64,000 nt of DNA from JBEVJK01 sp040510195 (GTDB lineage Bacteria; Pseudomonadota; Alphaproteobacteria; Rhizobiales; Rhizobiaceae). Below are positions 7,547-16,187 of the stretch, one piece after another. The DNA lies in assembly GCA_040510195.1 (NCBI GenBank), contig JBEVJK010000042.1, forward strand, positions 1 to 64,000. Direction: 5' to 3'. The translations under genes were made by a program, and so were the position numbers. Every line of letters starts with the position of its first letter. The stretch's first letter is position 1. The notes beneath the pieces are model-generated. The model ran no database searches, was not told where the DNA came from, and was given only the letters and a program-made list of their open reading frames with translations.

Positions 7547-8350
7547 TTAGTTCGACGCGGACGGCTCGAGGACCGTGAAGCCCTGCTCCTCGAACAGCTC
7601 CTTCGCTTTTCCGGTCTGGAGACATTTCAAGAAGGCGAGAGCCTTCGCATCTTTGGATCCGGCGAGTCTGGCCACAGGATAGATGATCGGCGGATGAGTG
7701 TCCTCTGGGAACATGGCGATGACCTTCACCTTCGGATCGGCCTTGGCGTCCGTGGCGTAGACGATGCCCAGGGGTGCCTCGCCTGCCGACACCAAGGCTA
7801 GCGCAGCGCGCACATTCTCGGCCTGGGCGACCTTTCCTTCGACGGTTTCCCAGACACCGAGTTTCTCCAACGCGGCCTTGCCGTACTTGCCGGCCGGCAC
7901 CGAGTCGACATTGGCCATGGCCAGACGACCGCCGCCGAGCAGGCCGGCCAGATCGAAATTCGGACCGATCTCGGCGGCCGCCCCAGAATCTGCAGGCGCG
8001 ACCAGAACGATGCGATTTCCGAGCAACCGGGTTTCGGTGTCCTTGGCGGTGAGGTTCTTTTCGGAAAGATAGGCCATCCAATCGAGGTCGGCGGACATGA
8101 AGACGTCGGCTGGAGCCCCTTGCTCTATCTGCTTCGCCAGTGCCGAGCTTGCTGCATAGGAAATGGTCGCCGCCTCGCCGACGTCCGCCTCGCAAGCAGC
8201 GTTCACCGCGTCAAGGGCGTTCTTCAGGCTCGCAGCGGCAAAAACGGTGAGCCTCTCCTGCGCGGCAGCGACGCCAGGGAAGAGGCTCAGAATGGCCAAG
8301 CCAGCTGAAAGGACAACACAGCGCAGAAATGCTTTATCGGCAATTGTCAT
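7547..8350 (-). CDS. modA: Molybdate ABC transporter substrate-binding protein ModA
   Basis: 267 residues starting at ATG 8350 with AAGGGGA upstream. Residues 1-30 are a signal peptide ending AAAQE. The mature protein has the ModA hallmarks LTVFAAASLKNALDAV (oxyanion-binding Ser), ISYAASSALAKQIEQGAPADVF, and LGIVYATDAKA. It captures molybdate in the periplasm and hands it to ModBC. First gene of the operon; the divergent mop gene shares the upstream region. Confidence 0.95.
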   Translation of the reverse strand: MTIADKAFLRCVVLSAGLAILSLFPGVAAAQERLTVFAAASLKNALDAVNAACEADVGEAATISYAASSALAKQIEQGAPADVFMSADLDWMAYLSEKNLTAKDTETRLLGNRIVLVAPADSGAAAEIGPNFDLAGLLGGGRLAMANVDSVPAGKYGKAALEKLGVWETVEGKVAQAENVRAALALVSAGEAPLGIVYATDAKADPKVKVIAMFPEDTHPPIIYPVARLAGSKDAKALAFLKCLQTGKAKELFEEQGFTVLEPSASN

Positions 8351-8586
8351 CAGGATCGTCCCCTTCTGGTGCGGTGCGCTTGGGCGTCAACCGCCTTGAC
8401 CGTTGTATTCAATGAAACATACCAGTAAGGGTCTGTCCATCCGCCGGATCCCCGACGATGCTGCGTGCCTCGCATTGTTGAGCTTCCCGACCGGATCGAT
8501 CGTGTCGAGCATTCCGATTTCGCGCGTCCACCGATGCAAGGAGATGTCCCCGCAGCTGCTCCCCAATAGAGACAAAGAGGAAACAG

Positions 8587-8796
8587 ATGAAGATCAGTGC
8601 ACGCAATATGCTCAAGGGCAAAATCGTCAAGGTCGACAAGGGCGCGACGACGGCCCATGTGACGATTGATATCGGAGCCGGCGCGATCGTCACGGCCTCG
8701 ATCACTAACGCGGCGGTCGATGACCTCAAGCTGGCGACCGGCAAGGAGGCCTATGCCGTGATCAAGGCGTCCGACGTCATGGTGGCCGTCGACTGA
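8587..8796 (+). CDS. mop: Molybdopterin-binding (molbindin) protein Mop
   Basis: 69 residues from ATG 8587 after AGAGGAAACAG. The whole protein is a single TOBE domain: MKISARNMLKGKIVKVDKG at the start, TIDIGAGAIVTASIT in the middle and KEAYAVIKASDVMVAVD at the end. Such molbindins assemble into hexamers that bind several molybdate ions in the cytoplasm, buffering what ModABC imports. It is divergent from modA with 236 bases between, so shared control by molybdate is likely though no clear ModE box was found. Confidence 0.93.
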   Translation: MKISARNMLKGKIVKVDKGATTAHVTIDIGAGAIVTASITNAAVDDLKLATGKEAYAVIKASDVMVAVD

Positions 8797-8894
8797 GACG
8801 GGCGGTCCGGAAAACTGGCGCGCCGGTTTACAGTCGCCAGGCTCGGCCAAGCGCCGTTGTATCCCGCTGACAACATCGGAGAATGCCGAGCCCC

Positions 8895-9203
8895 TTATGC
8901 CTGGGAAGTGACGGCTTCCGAGACGTCGTAGTCTGCCGCCAACCTAATCTCTCGCAACGGGCGGACCAGCCTTACGGACTCGGCATAGATTTCATGCGCT
9001 TTATAGGCTGCCAGCGCCTCCGGACTCGCAAACTCGCCGTAGACGACGACATCGATCTCCTTGCTCAACGCATCGCTCTTGCGATTGAACGAGACTTCCA
9101 ATCGGAGCGCGTGAGGTATCCGGGTGAGGATCGCCAAGCCATCTCGAATGGCCTCGGCGTCGATCTCGCTTCTGGCGCTGAAAAAAACGATGTGACGGAT
9201 CAT
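8895..9203 (-). CDS. Dabb family (stress-responsive alpha/beta-barrel) protein
   Basis: 102 residues from ATG 9203. The Dabb dimeric ferredoxin-like fold is indicated by MIRHIVFFSARSEIDAEAI at the start, the conserved VVVYGEFASPEALAAYKAHE centre and HEIYAESVRLVRPLRE with the family histidine. Members act as small cytoplasmic dimers; roles range from stress protection to polyketide cyclisation, so no substrate is proposed. The start is taken at the conserved MIRHIV; only a weak AAGG precedes it. It stands alone. Confidence 0.85.
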   Translation of the reverse strand: MIRHIVFFSARSEIDAEAIRDGLAILTRIPHALRLEVSFNRKSDALSKEIDVVVYGEFASPEALAAYKAHEIYAESVRLVRPLREIRLAADYDVSEAVTSQA

Positions 9204-9324
9204 GTGAGCAGGTGACCTTCGCTGACAGCAAGGCGGATCGCACACGCAACGTGAAATATTTCGCTGACGGCCGTTTGCGATGTCGCGAAGATAGTCAATG
9301 TCCAGATAGGTGGAGATTGGCAAT

Positions 9325-9519
9325 ATGAGATCGCTTGATCATGCCGGCGTACGGGCGCGCTACGCCATCTGGCAGCGCGGCAACGTGATCCCGGGCAGAG
9401 ATCCGGATGTCTGGCTTTGTGACGACTCCGGCAAGGTGATCTGCTGGTACGGCTACAATGACAATCGGTCACCATTCGGCTGGTTTGCCGATGGTCGCTC
9501 CAAACCTCGGCACTTGTGA
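9325..9519 (+). CDS. Small protein resembling the front half of an HNH-type protein
   Basis: 64 residues from ATG 9325 (GGAG at 9312-9315). The text VWLCDDSGKVICWYGYNDNR and SPFGWFADG resembles, from memory, the N-terminal part of short HNH-associated proteins, where a run like KGNVIPGRDPNVWRRD leads to YGWEIDHI and then the HNH core. Here RGNVIPGRDPDVW is present but the WEIDH step reads WFADG and the protein stops 10 residues later, before any HNH core. It may be a decayed remnant or an independent small family. No membrane or signal segment is present. Confidence 0.5.
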   Translation: MRSLDHAGVRARYAIWQRGNVIPGRDPDVWLCDDSGKVICWYGYNDNRSPFGWFADGRSKPRHL

Positions 9520-9666
9520 AATCGCCGCGTAGGCCCTTCTACGCAACCTTGTCGAGCAACGACCAGAACGTTTGACGGAGCCTCAAATTCTGCTTCTCAC
9601 CCATTGTCGACTTCTTCAATCCCCGCGATGATCTGATGGGTGCGTTCATGACATAGAGGGAATGGC

Positions 9667-10392
9667 ATGCACGAATTCAACGTCGGCTTCTTGATCTTCC
9701 CGGGAATCACACAGCTCGACTTCACGGGACCGTTCGAGGTTTTGAGTCGGCTCGGAACGCCACCCTCGCTCTCGACCGCCAGCGAGTTCGCGCAGTCGAG
9801 AACACACGTCGTCGCCAAGACCCTGCTTCCCGTTTTGAGTGACCGTGGTCTCGCCACTTTGCCAAGCTGCACATTCGAAACTTGTCCTCCCCTCGATCTG
9901 ATTTGTGTGCCCGGCGGCGCTGGGATCGTGGAAGCCCTCGAAGATCCAGAGACGGTCGATTTCATCCGCCGCCAGGGTGAGCAGGCCAAGTTCGTCACCT
10001 CCGTTTGCATAGGCGCCTTTCTTCTTGGCGCAGCCGGGCTTTTGAAGGGGCGTCGGGCCGCAACGCACTGGGCCTATGTTGACCTGTTGCCACTGGTCGG
10101 CGCCACTCACGAAAAGAAGCGCATCGTTCGCGACGGCAATGTCTTCACCTCGGGTGGGGTTTCTTCGGGAATCGACTTCGCATTTCGTATCGTCGCTGAA
10201 GTTGCTGGGCTGGAGGTCGCGCAAGCGATCCAGCTCGCCATCGAATACGACCCGGCTCCCCCCTTCGACGCCGGCCACCCTGACAAGGCACCCGAAGCAG
10301 CGACGACACTCATGGTCCGACGCAACGAGACAGTCCGTCTGGGGATTCGGAAGGCTGTCGAGGCGCTGGCTATGGTCGGAAAGATCTACTGA
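9667..10392 (+). CDS. DJ-1/PfpI family protein, isonitrile-hydratase-like
   Basis: 241 residues from ATG 9667, preceded by AGAGGGA. The class I glutamine-amidotransferase-like fold is shown by FLIFPGITQLDFTGPFEVLS (residues 8-27), the PGGAG turn (82-86) and the nucleophile elbow with Cys114 in TSVCIGAFLLGAAGLLKG, followed by RRAATHW and SGGVSSGIDFAFRIV. This arrangement matches InhA isonitrile hydratase, which converts isonitriles to N-formamides, and the sensor domain of AraC-type regulators; there is no DNA-binding domain here. The physiological substrate is unknown. No operon partners. Confidence 0.8.
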   Translation: MHEFNVGFLIFPGITQLDFTGPFEVLSRLGTPPSLSTASEFAQSRTHVVAKTLLPVLSDRGLATLPSCTFETCPPLDLICVPGGAGIVEALEDPETVDFIRRQGEQAKFVTSVCIGAFLLGAAGLLKGRRAATHWAYVDLLPLVGATHEKKRIVRDGNVFTSGGVSSGIDFAFRIVAEVAGLEVAQAIQLAIEYDPAPPFDAGHPDKAPEAATTLMVRRNETVRLGIRKAVEALAMVGKIY

Positions 10393-10515
10393 TGGCAGTG
10401 CAGTGCGCCGATTCCATTCCAAGCCGCGAATGGTCAACGCGCACAGGCGTTGTGACCGCAATGGTTTGTCTCTCGCCGGCGGCAGCGCGGTTCACTCCAG
10501 CTTGATGGGAGCCAA

Positions 10516-11229
10516 TCAGAACGTCACGCGAGACACGATTTTCGCCGGTTTGGCCACTTGAACCGCTGCGGGGGCGGCCTCTGGGAGCCGGAATGTTCTC
10601 AAGGTCCGCGCCCTGGTCGATCCTGGGATGGCGGCTTCCGCTGCCGCGATGTCCTTTGCGCTGACCTGCTGCGCCGCACAGGCCCCACGCTTTTCCCACA
10701 ATTGCCTGGCAACGACGCTACCGACTGCGCCGGTGATGGTGTTGGCTGCGACATCGTTCGGATCGACACGATCCGCATCGACCAGAGCCTTGATAGCTTC
10801 ACCGAGAATGGCAGCGGATTGGTCGAAATCGACATCCTGGACCTGCTGGAACCGCTTGTCGCTGCTTCCGTCGACGATGCAGTGGCGGGCCACGAACATC
10901 CAATCGTGGATCATGTAGGCCGGCGCGTATCCCCAGGGAGAGAGCCCCTTGAAGACCTGTGCGACTTTCGGAATCGAACCGCCATCCGTGTACATCAATC
11001 CAGGCTGGATGGTCTTGCCCGGCGCTTGCTGGTCGGCACGCCGGAAAATGAGCGGATCCCCCGGGTCGGGGACGAACAGAAACGTTCCGTCGCCGCTCGG
11101 GCCGCCTTCGTCCACCCACATCACGAACAGACTGCCGGAAAAGCTTCCGGGGGCGAGCTTCTTGTAGTCGATGGAGCTGCACGCCACGGACAGTGAAACG
11201 ATCGAAATCGAGATCAGGCGCCCCAGCAT
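10516..11229 (-). CDS. DUF1353 domain lipoprotein
   Basis: 237 residues from ATG 11229, chosen because GGAAGG lies 5 bases upstream; an in-frame ATG at 11241 has no site. A short hydrophobic leader (LISISIVSLSVA) ends at Cys17, an imperfect lipobox, so the protein is probably lipid-anchored. Residues about 60-140 carry the DUF1353 motifs TDGGSIPKVAQVF and YMIHDWMFVARHC. DUF1353 is best known from phage tail-region proteins, but this version has a leader and an Ala-rich C-terminal extension. Function unknown. It faces away from treZ. Confidence 0.7.
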   Translation of the reverse strand: MLGRLISISIVSLSVACSSIDYKKLAPGSFSGSLFVMWVDEGGPSGDGTFLFVPDPGDPLIFRRADQQAPGKTIQPGLMYTDGGSIPKVAQVFKGLSPWGYAPAYMIHDWMFVARHCIVDGSSDKRFQQVQDVDFDQSAAILGEAIKALVDADRVDPNDVAANTITGAVGSVVARQLWEKRGACAAQQVSAKDIAAAEAAIPGSTRARTLRTFRLPEAAPAAVQVAKPAKIVSRVTF

Positions 11230-11521
11230 GAAACCTTCCATACATCACGCGCCCGCAGGGCGGCAGGGGCGCGAGCAAGGCGATAGGGAGCACCTGTCGC
11301 GCCCGGCTTAGAGGCCTAGAGTGGTGCCCTAGATTTGATCCCCTCAGCGTCGATAGCATAACGCAAGAGCCCGAAGAGAAGTAGACCAGAGTTCTTGCGA
11401 CTTCAGAAGACGATTCCAGTCGCTGGCTCGATCATACAGATTCGGCGGGATCGAAACGGCATTCGGCAAAGATCCTCGATGCCAAACGGCAACCTTTCAA
11501 CCGGTGGACTCTTGTCCCCGA
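11230..11521. other. Intergenic region between lipoprotein and treZ
   Basis: 292 bases of divergent spacer. No convincing small gene, RNA, EcfG motif (no GGAAC) or hairpin with a T-run was recognised. It must hold both promoters; none could be defined. Confidence 0.5.
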
Positions 11522-13348
11522 ATGACCAGCCCCTTCGTCGAAAGCAAGACGGAAGCCGAAGCCTTCGCTTCGGGCTGGGGCGCGGTCTCGATCGGCGACC
11601 AGGTAAGGTTCCGCCTGTGGGCTCCCGGGCAAGAGCGACTGTCCTTGCGCCTTGGCGGAACGGACATCCCGATGGCGCGCGACAACGAAGGGTGGTTCTC
11701 GCTCGTGCAGCCCTGTGTTGCTGCCGGAACCCCCTACCAATTCGTGCTGGCGGACGGGCAGGCAATTGCAGATCCTGCGTCGCGCGCGCAGCGAGACGGG
11801 GTCGATAGCCCGTCCCTCGTCACAGATCCTTTGAGCTACCGCTGGCGACACGCCGACTGGCGAGGGCGACCTTGGCAAGAGTCGATCATCTATGAGCTGC
11901 ATGTCGGGACGTTCACTGAAGAGGGAACGTTCAGTGCGGCCATGGGCAGGCTTGCGGCGCTGGCCGAACTTGGCATCACCATGATCGAGCTGATGCCGGT
12001 GGCGGCCTTTCCGGGCTGCCGCGGCTGGGGTTATGACGGAGTGCTCCTCTACGCTCCCCATCGCCCCTATGGGGCTCCGGACGAGATGAAGGCCTTCATC
12101 GATGCCGCGCACGGGCACGGCATCAGCGTCGTCCTTGACGTCGTCTACAATCATTTCGGACCACAGGGGAACTGGCTCCCGACTCTTGCTCCAGCCTTCT
12201 TCCATCCGGACCGACACACGCCCTGGGGCGCGGCGATCGCCTATCAAGAGCCGCCGGTGCGACGGTTCTTCATCGACAATGCCCTCTATTGGCTCGATGA
12301 ATTCCAGCTTGACGGGCTGCGGCTGGACGCCGTCGACCACATCACGGATCCCATTTCGCAGAGCGAAATCCTCGTCGACATCGCCACCATCATCCGGTCC
12401 AGGATCCAGGACCGCCATGTCCACATCACGACGGAAGACAACCGCAACATCGTCCGATTGCATCCCTATGAGGGCAACCGCCCGAAGCTCTACACAGCCG
12501 AGTGGAACGACGACTTCCACAATGCCGCTCATGTTGTCGCCACAGGCGAGACGGAGGGCTACTACCGGGATTTCGCGGAAGACGCCCTGGCAAGGCTCGC
12601 GCGTGCGCTGGCGGAAGGCTTCGCATACCAGGGCGAAGCCTCGGTCTTTGCCGGCGGCACGCCCCGGGGCGTGCCCAGTGCCGGCCAACCGCCATTGGCC
12701 TTCGTGGATTTCCTGCAGAACCACGACCAGATAGGCAATCGCGCCTTCGGCGAGCGCCTCGGCACTCTCGCCAAGCCGGAACTGGTCGAGTGCCTCCTGG
12801 CGACGCTGCTCCTGTCGCCTCACATCCCCATGCTGTTCATGGGCGAGGAATGGGACGAAACGCGGCCCTTCTACTTTTTCACGGATTTCGAGGGCCGGCT
12901 CGCCGACGCCGTGCGCGAGGGCCGGCGGCGCGAGTTTTCTGCCTTTGCGGCCTATGTTGGCAGCAGTCCCTCCGACATCCCGGATCCCAACGATCCGGCG
13001 ACCTTCCGGCGGTCCGAGCCTGACTGGGACAAGCGATCGCAAGGCCGGCACGCCGACCGGCTGGAGCTCGTGCGGCGGCTCATCGCTGTCAGGAAAGAGC
13101 GCATCGTGCCGCGCCTCGCCCAAACGGGCAGCCATTCCGGCATGATCCTTATGGCCGAAGACGACGTACTCGCCGTCGACTGGGCCCTCGCCGGGGCTGT
13201 GCTGGCTTTACGGGCCAATCTGGGGGTCGGTGAGAAGCGGGGCCCGCCGGCTGCCGGCGAGGTCATCTTTTGCCATCGATGCGCCCCCGCCCCGGATGGC
13301 CTCCTTCCAGGCTGCGCTCTGCGCGTGACGTTGGCAGCGAGGGGCTGA
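11522..13348 (+). CDS. treZ: Malto-oligosyltrehalose trehalohydrolase
   Basis: 608 residues from ATG 11522 (a GTG at 11504 is also in frame; neither has a strong site). Residues 15-100 are a CBM48/E-set N-domain (GDQVRFRLWAPGQERLSLRL). The GH13 barrel follows with VVLDVVYNHFGPQGNW, nucleophile Asp269 in LRLDAVDH, acid/base Glu305 in TTEDNRN and Asp402 in NHDQIGNRAFG. The enzyme releases trehalose from maltooligosyl-trehalose in the cytoplasm. treY begins 2 bases after its stop, so the pair is one operon. Trehalose is an osmo- and desiccation protectant in rhizobia. Confidence 0.95.
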   Translation: MTSPFVESKTEAEAFASGWGAVSIGDQVRFRLWAPGQERLSLRLGGTDIPMARDNEGWFSLVQPCVAAGTPYQFVLADGQAIADPASRAQRDGVDSPSLVTDPLSYRWRHADWRGRPWQESIIYELHVGTFTEEGTFSAAMGRLAALAELGITMIELMPVAAFPGCRGWGYDGVLLYAPHRPYGAPDEMKAFIDAAHGHGISVVLDVVYNHFGPQGNWLPTLAPAFFHPDRHTPWGAAIAYQEPPVRRFFIDNALYWLDEFQLDGLRLDAVDHITDPISQSEILVDIATIIRSRIQDRHVHITTEDNRNIVRLHPYEGNRPKLYTAEWNDDFHNAAHVVATGETEGYYRDFAEDALARLARALAEGFAYQGEASVFAGGTPRGVPSAGQPPLAFVDFLQNHDQIGNRAFGERLGTLAKPELVECLLATLLLSPHIPMLFMGEEWDETRPFYFFTDFEGRLADAVREGRRREFSAFAAYVGSSPSDIPDPNDPATFRRSEPDWDKRSQGRHADRLELVRRLIAVRKERIVPRLAQTGSHSGMILMAEDDVLAVDWALAGAVLALRANLGVGEKRGPPAAGEVIFCHRCAPAPDGLLPGCALRVTLAARG

Positions 13349-13349
13349 G

Positions 13350-15833
13350 ATGTTGCCGATCTCCACCTACCGACTCCAGTTTCGCGGCGCGATGGACTTC
13401 AGTCGGGCAAGCCGGTTGGTGCCCTACCTGAAGCGGCTCGGCATCAGCCATCTCTACGCCTCGCCGATCTTTTCTGCGGCGACCGGCTCCACCCATGGCT
13501 ATGATGTCGTAGACCACAACCAGATCGATCCGGCGCTGGGCGGTCGCGAGGGCTTCGACCGGCTCAGCCGGGCGCTCAAGGCGTCAGGGCTCGGTCTGAT
13601 CCTCGACATCGTCCCCAACCACATGGCCGCCTCGACCGAGAATGCGTGGTGGCTTGACGTGCTGACGTGGGGCAAGGACAGCCGCTTCGCGTCCCATTTC
13701 GACATCGACTGGCACGACAAGCTGACCCTGCCGATTCTGGGAAAGCCGCTTGCCGAGGTGCTCTCCGCTGGCGAATTGAAGCTCGACCTTGGCCGGCCGG
13801 ATGGAGTGCCCGCGCTCGCCTATTTCGACCACGTGCTGCCGCTCCATCCGCCCAGCGTGCGCTTGCTCGAGGGTGTCGGCGTACGCAACACGCTTCGGCC
13901 GCATCGCGAGCTCTTGGAGCGACTGCTCGACGCTCAGCCCTGGCAGCTTCTCCCATGGCAGGATGCCCGACGGCACCTGTCCTATCGGCGCTTCTTCGAG
14001 ATCTCCAGCTTGGTCGGAGTGCGCGTGGAAGTGCCCGAAGTCTATTCCGACGTGCACCGGCTCACGCTGGAACTGATTCGCAACGGCCAGGTCCATGGGC
14101 TTCGCGTCGACCATGTGGACGGACTGACAGACCCTGCCGCCTATCTGAGGCGGCTCAGGCACGACATCGGCCCCGACGTCCATCTGGTCGTCGAGAAGAT
14201 CTTCGACCGCGGCGAGACGCTCCCTCTCGATTGGCCGGTGGACGGCACCACCGGATACGAGTTCATAGACGCCGCTGTAGACTTGCTTGTCTGCCCTGCC
14301 GGAGCGGCGAAGCTGGCCGAAACCTATCGAGCCGTCAGCGCGCGGCCCCGGGATCTGGAAGCCGAGCGACGGGCTGCCAAGCATCAGCTCCTGCGCGTCA
14401 ACTTCGCGACCGAGCTATCGCGACTGGTGCAGCTGGCCTGCGAGGCGCTGCCTTGGCTCGATCCCGAGGATGTCGAGACGGTCATCGTCGAGCTTGTGTG
14501 TGCCTTGCCGGTCTACCGCACCTATGGCGACTCCAGTGGGCTTTCCGCGCGCGACCGGGAGGTGCTGGAGCTGGCGGCCAAAACGCCACGTGCCGCCGGA
14601 CTTCGCGGCATCGACGCGGTGCTCGAGCTGGTCGCCGCACCCGATTCCCATTTTCGCATCAAATTCCAGCAGCTCAGCGGACCGGTGATGGCGAAGTCGG
14701 TCGAAGATACGCTGTTTTATCGCTTCAACGCCCTTCTGGCTCTCAACGAGGTTGGCGGCGATCCAGCCCGGCCAGTCGGCTCGGTGGAGCGTTTCCACGC
14801 TGCGATGAAGGCCCGCCAAGCCACCCAGCCGGCCGGCTTGGTCGCCACTTCGACGCATGACACGAAGCGCGGCGAGGACGCGCGGGCCCGCCTTTATGCT
14901 TTGGCCGAGGCACCAGGCATGTGGGCGGCGGCCGTCGAGCGTTGGCGCTCTCTCAACGCTGGCTCCGTACGCGCACTCCCTGACGGTCCAGCTCCCGAGC
15001 CCGAGACCGAATGGTTGATCTACCAGGTGCTCGCGGGTGTCTGGCCCGCCGGCTTGTCGAGCGAGGATCGTCCAGGACTCGCCACCGTCGAGGCTCGTTT
15101 CCTCGCCTACCTGGAGAAGGCGATGCGCGAAGCGAAGCTCCGCACGAGCTGGGGCGAGGTCGACGCCGGGTACGAGGCGGCTGTCGCAGCCTACGCAAAG
15201 GTGTTGTTCGCCCCCGGCAGATCGTCCTTCCTGAGCGACTTTGCCGCGACGTTGGCGCCAATCCTGGAGGCTGGAGCCATCAACAGCCTCGTCCAGACCC
15301 TCGCAAAGCTCACCGTGCCGGGCATCCCGGACATCTACCAAGGCAGCGAGCTGATGGACCTCAGCCTCGTCGACCCCGACAATCGCCGCGATCTCGACTT
15401 TCCCGCCGCCAATCAGGGCCTCTCTGTGAACCTACCGTACCCGCAGGGGCTCGCGGACGGACGGCTCAAGCAGCGGTTGATCGCCCAAATCCTCGCCTTC
15501 CGCACGTGGCATCATGACCTGTTCGAGCACGGCAGCTACGAACCGCTCGCCGTCGTAGGACGGCGGGCCGGGAACCTCGCCGCCTTCGTACGGGGCGACC
15601 GCTCGGCCACTGTCGCAATTGTCCTGCCGCGGCTGGTCCTGGGCGTTCGGGCCGGCGATACGGAGTACTGGAAGGGCACGCGGGTGACCCTCCCGGAGGC
15701 CGCCGCCTGGAAGAATGTGCTCACCGGCGACCGCCTTGCTCCTGAGACAGCGGCGGATGCGGCAGTGCTGGCCGGAAATTTTTTCCCTATGGCAGTGCTT
15801 CTTGCCGAACGAAGCACGACACCGGCCGGCTAA
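13350..15833 (+). CDS. treY: Malto-oligosyltrehalose synthase
   Basis: 827 residues starting at ATG 13350. It begins MLPISTYRLQFRGAMDF, typical of TreY, and has GH13 motifs LILDIVPNHMA near residues 84-94, Asp254 in LRVDHVDGL, Glu282 in LVVEKIFD and Asp504 in STHDTKRGED. It isomerises the reducing-end alpha-1,4 linkage of maltodextrins to an alpha,alpha-1,1 linkage, the substrate for TreZ. The C-terminal beta-sandwich is complete (GDTEYWKGTRVTLP). The stop overlaps that of the small minus-strand gene at 15830. No debranching enzyme treX/glgX is adjacent. Confidence 0.95.
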   Translation: MLPISTYRLQFRGAMDFSRASRLVPYLKRLGISHLYASPIFSAATGSTHGYDVVDHNQIDPALGGREGFDRLSRALKASGLGLILDIVPNHMAASTENAWWLDVLTWGKDSRFASHFDIDWHDKLTLPILGKPLAEVLSAGELKLDLGRPDGVPALAYFDHVLPLHPPSVRLLEGVGVRNTLRPHRELLERLLDAQPWQLLPWQDARRHLSYRRFFEISSLVGVRVEVPEVYSDVHRLTLELIRNGQVHGLRVDHVDGLTDPAAYLRRLRHDIGPDVHLVVEKIFDRGETLPLDWPVDGTTGYEFIDAAVDLLVCPAGAAKLAETYRAVSARPRDLEAERRAAKHQLLRVNFATELSRLVQLACEALPWLDPEDVETVIVELVCALPVYRTYGDSSGLSARDREVLELAAKTPRAAGLRGIDAVLELVAAPDSHFRIKFQQLSGPVMAKSVEDTLFYRFNALLALNEVGGDPARPVGSVERFHAAMKARQATQPAGLVATSTHDTKRGEDARARLYALAEAPGMWAAAVERWRSLNAGSVRALPDGPAPEPETEWLIYQVLAGVWPAGLSSEDRPGLATVEARFLAYLEKAMREAKLRTSWGEVDAGYEAAVAAYAKVLFAPGRSSFLSDFAATLAPILEAGAINSLVQTLAKLTVPGIPDIYQGSELMDLSLVDPDNRRDLDFPAANQGLSVNLPYPQGLADGRLKQRLIAQILAFRTWHHDLFEHGSYEPLAVVGRRAGNLAAFVRGDRSATVAIVLPRLVLGVRAGDTEYWKGTRVTLPEAAAWKNVLTGDRLAPETAADAAVLAGNFFPMAVLLAERSTTPAG

Positions 15834-16063
15834 CCCATGTCGCGACGGTCGAACACCACGAATAGCCCGTGGGCAACCGCGGCCTCGGAGATTCGCTGTT
15901 CAAGGGCGACCTCGCTGAGGTCTAGAGGTGATATCTCCGCCCTGATGACGGCAAGAACGGTCTTCATCGAAACGGGGCGAGCCTGGGGACCGTGTCCGGC
16001 AAGGTAGGTCGTCAGAACACGGCTGATGGGATCGCCGTTGATGGTTGAGAGATCGTTTTTCAT
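15830..16063 (-). CDS. Small conserved-looking hypothetical protein
   Basis: 77 residues from ATG 16063; no strong ribosome site. The protein is soluble and mixed: an N-terminal region MKNDLSTINGDPISRVLTTY, then VSMKTVLAVIRAEISPLDLS and a C-terminal ISEAAVAHGLFVVFDRRD. The pattern looks like a small helical domain and its codon use is like neighbouring genes, but the family is not recognised. Its stop overlaps the treY stop by 4 bases in convergent orientation. The gap to the adenylate cyclase is 124 bases. Confidence 0.55.
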   Translation of the reverse strand: MKNDLSTINGDPISRVLTTYLAGHGPQARPVSMKTVLAVIRAEISPLDLSEVALEQRISEAAVAHGLFVVFDRRDMG

Positions 16064-16187
16064 CGGCGCATCGTGACCATTCGGGGACGCCCGGCAATCA
16101 AATTTGATAGGGGGAAGAGCCGACCCTGACAGAGCGTTGCGTCGAGACCTTGATCGCTCCCAACAGCGAGCTGATCGGCATTCATCG

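Noticed and set aside
8395..8430. GTTGTATTC...GAAACATAC as a ModE-type box between modA and mop
   Set aside because: Only five of nine positions pair between the half-sites, too weak to call.
10516..11229. DUF1353 gene as a phage remnant
   Set aside because: It has its own lipoprotein-like leader and ribosome site, and no phage genes flank it.
11432..13135. A 567-codon minus-strand frame across treZ
   Set aside because: treZ has all catalytic residues. The antisense protein is low-complexity and motif-free.
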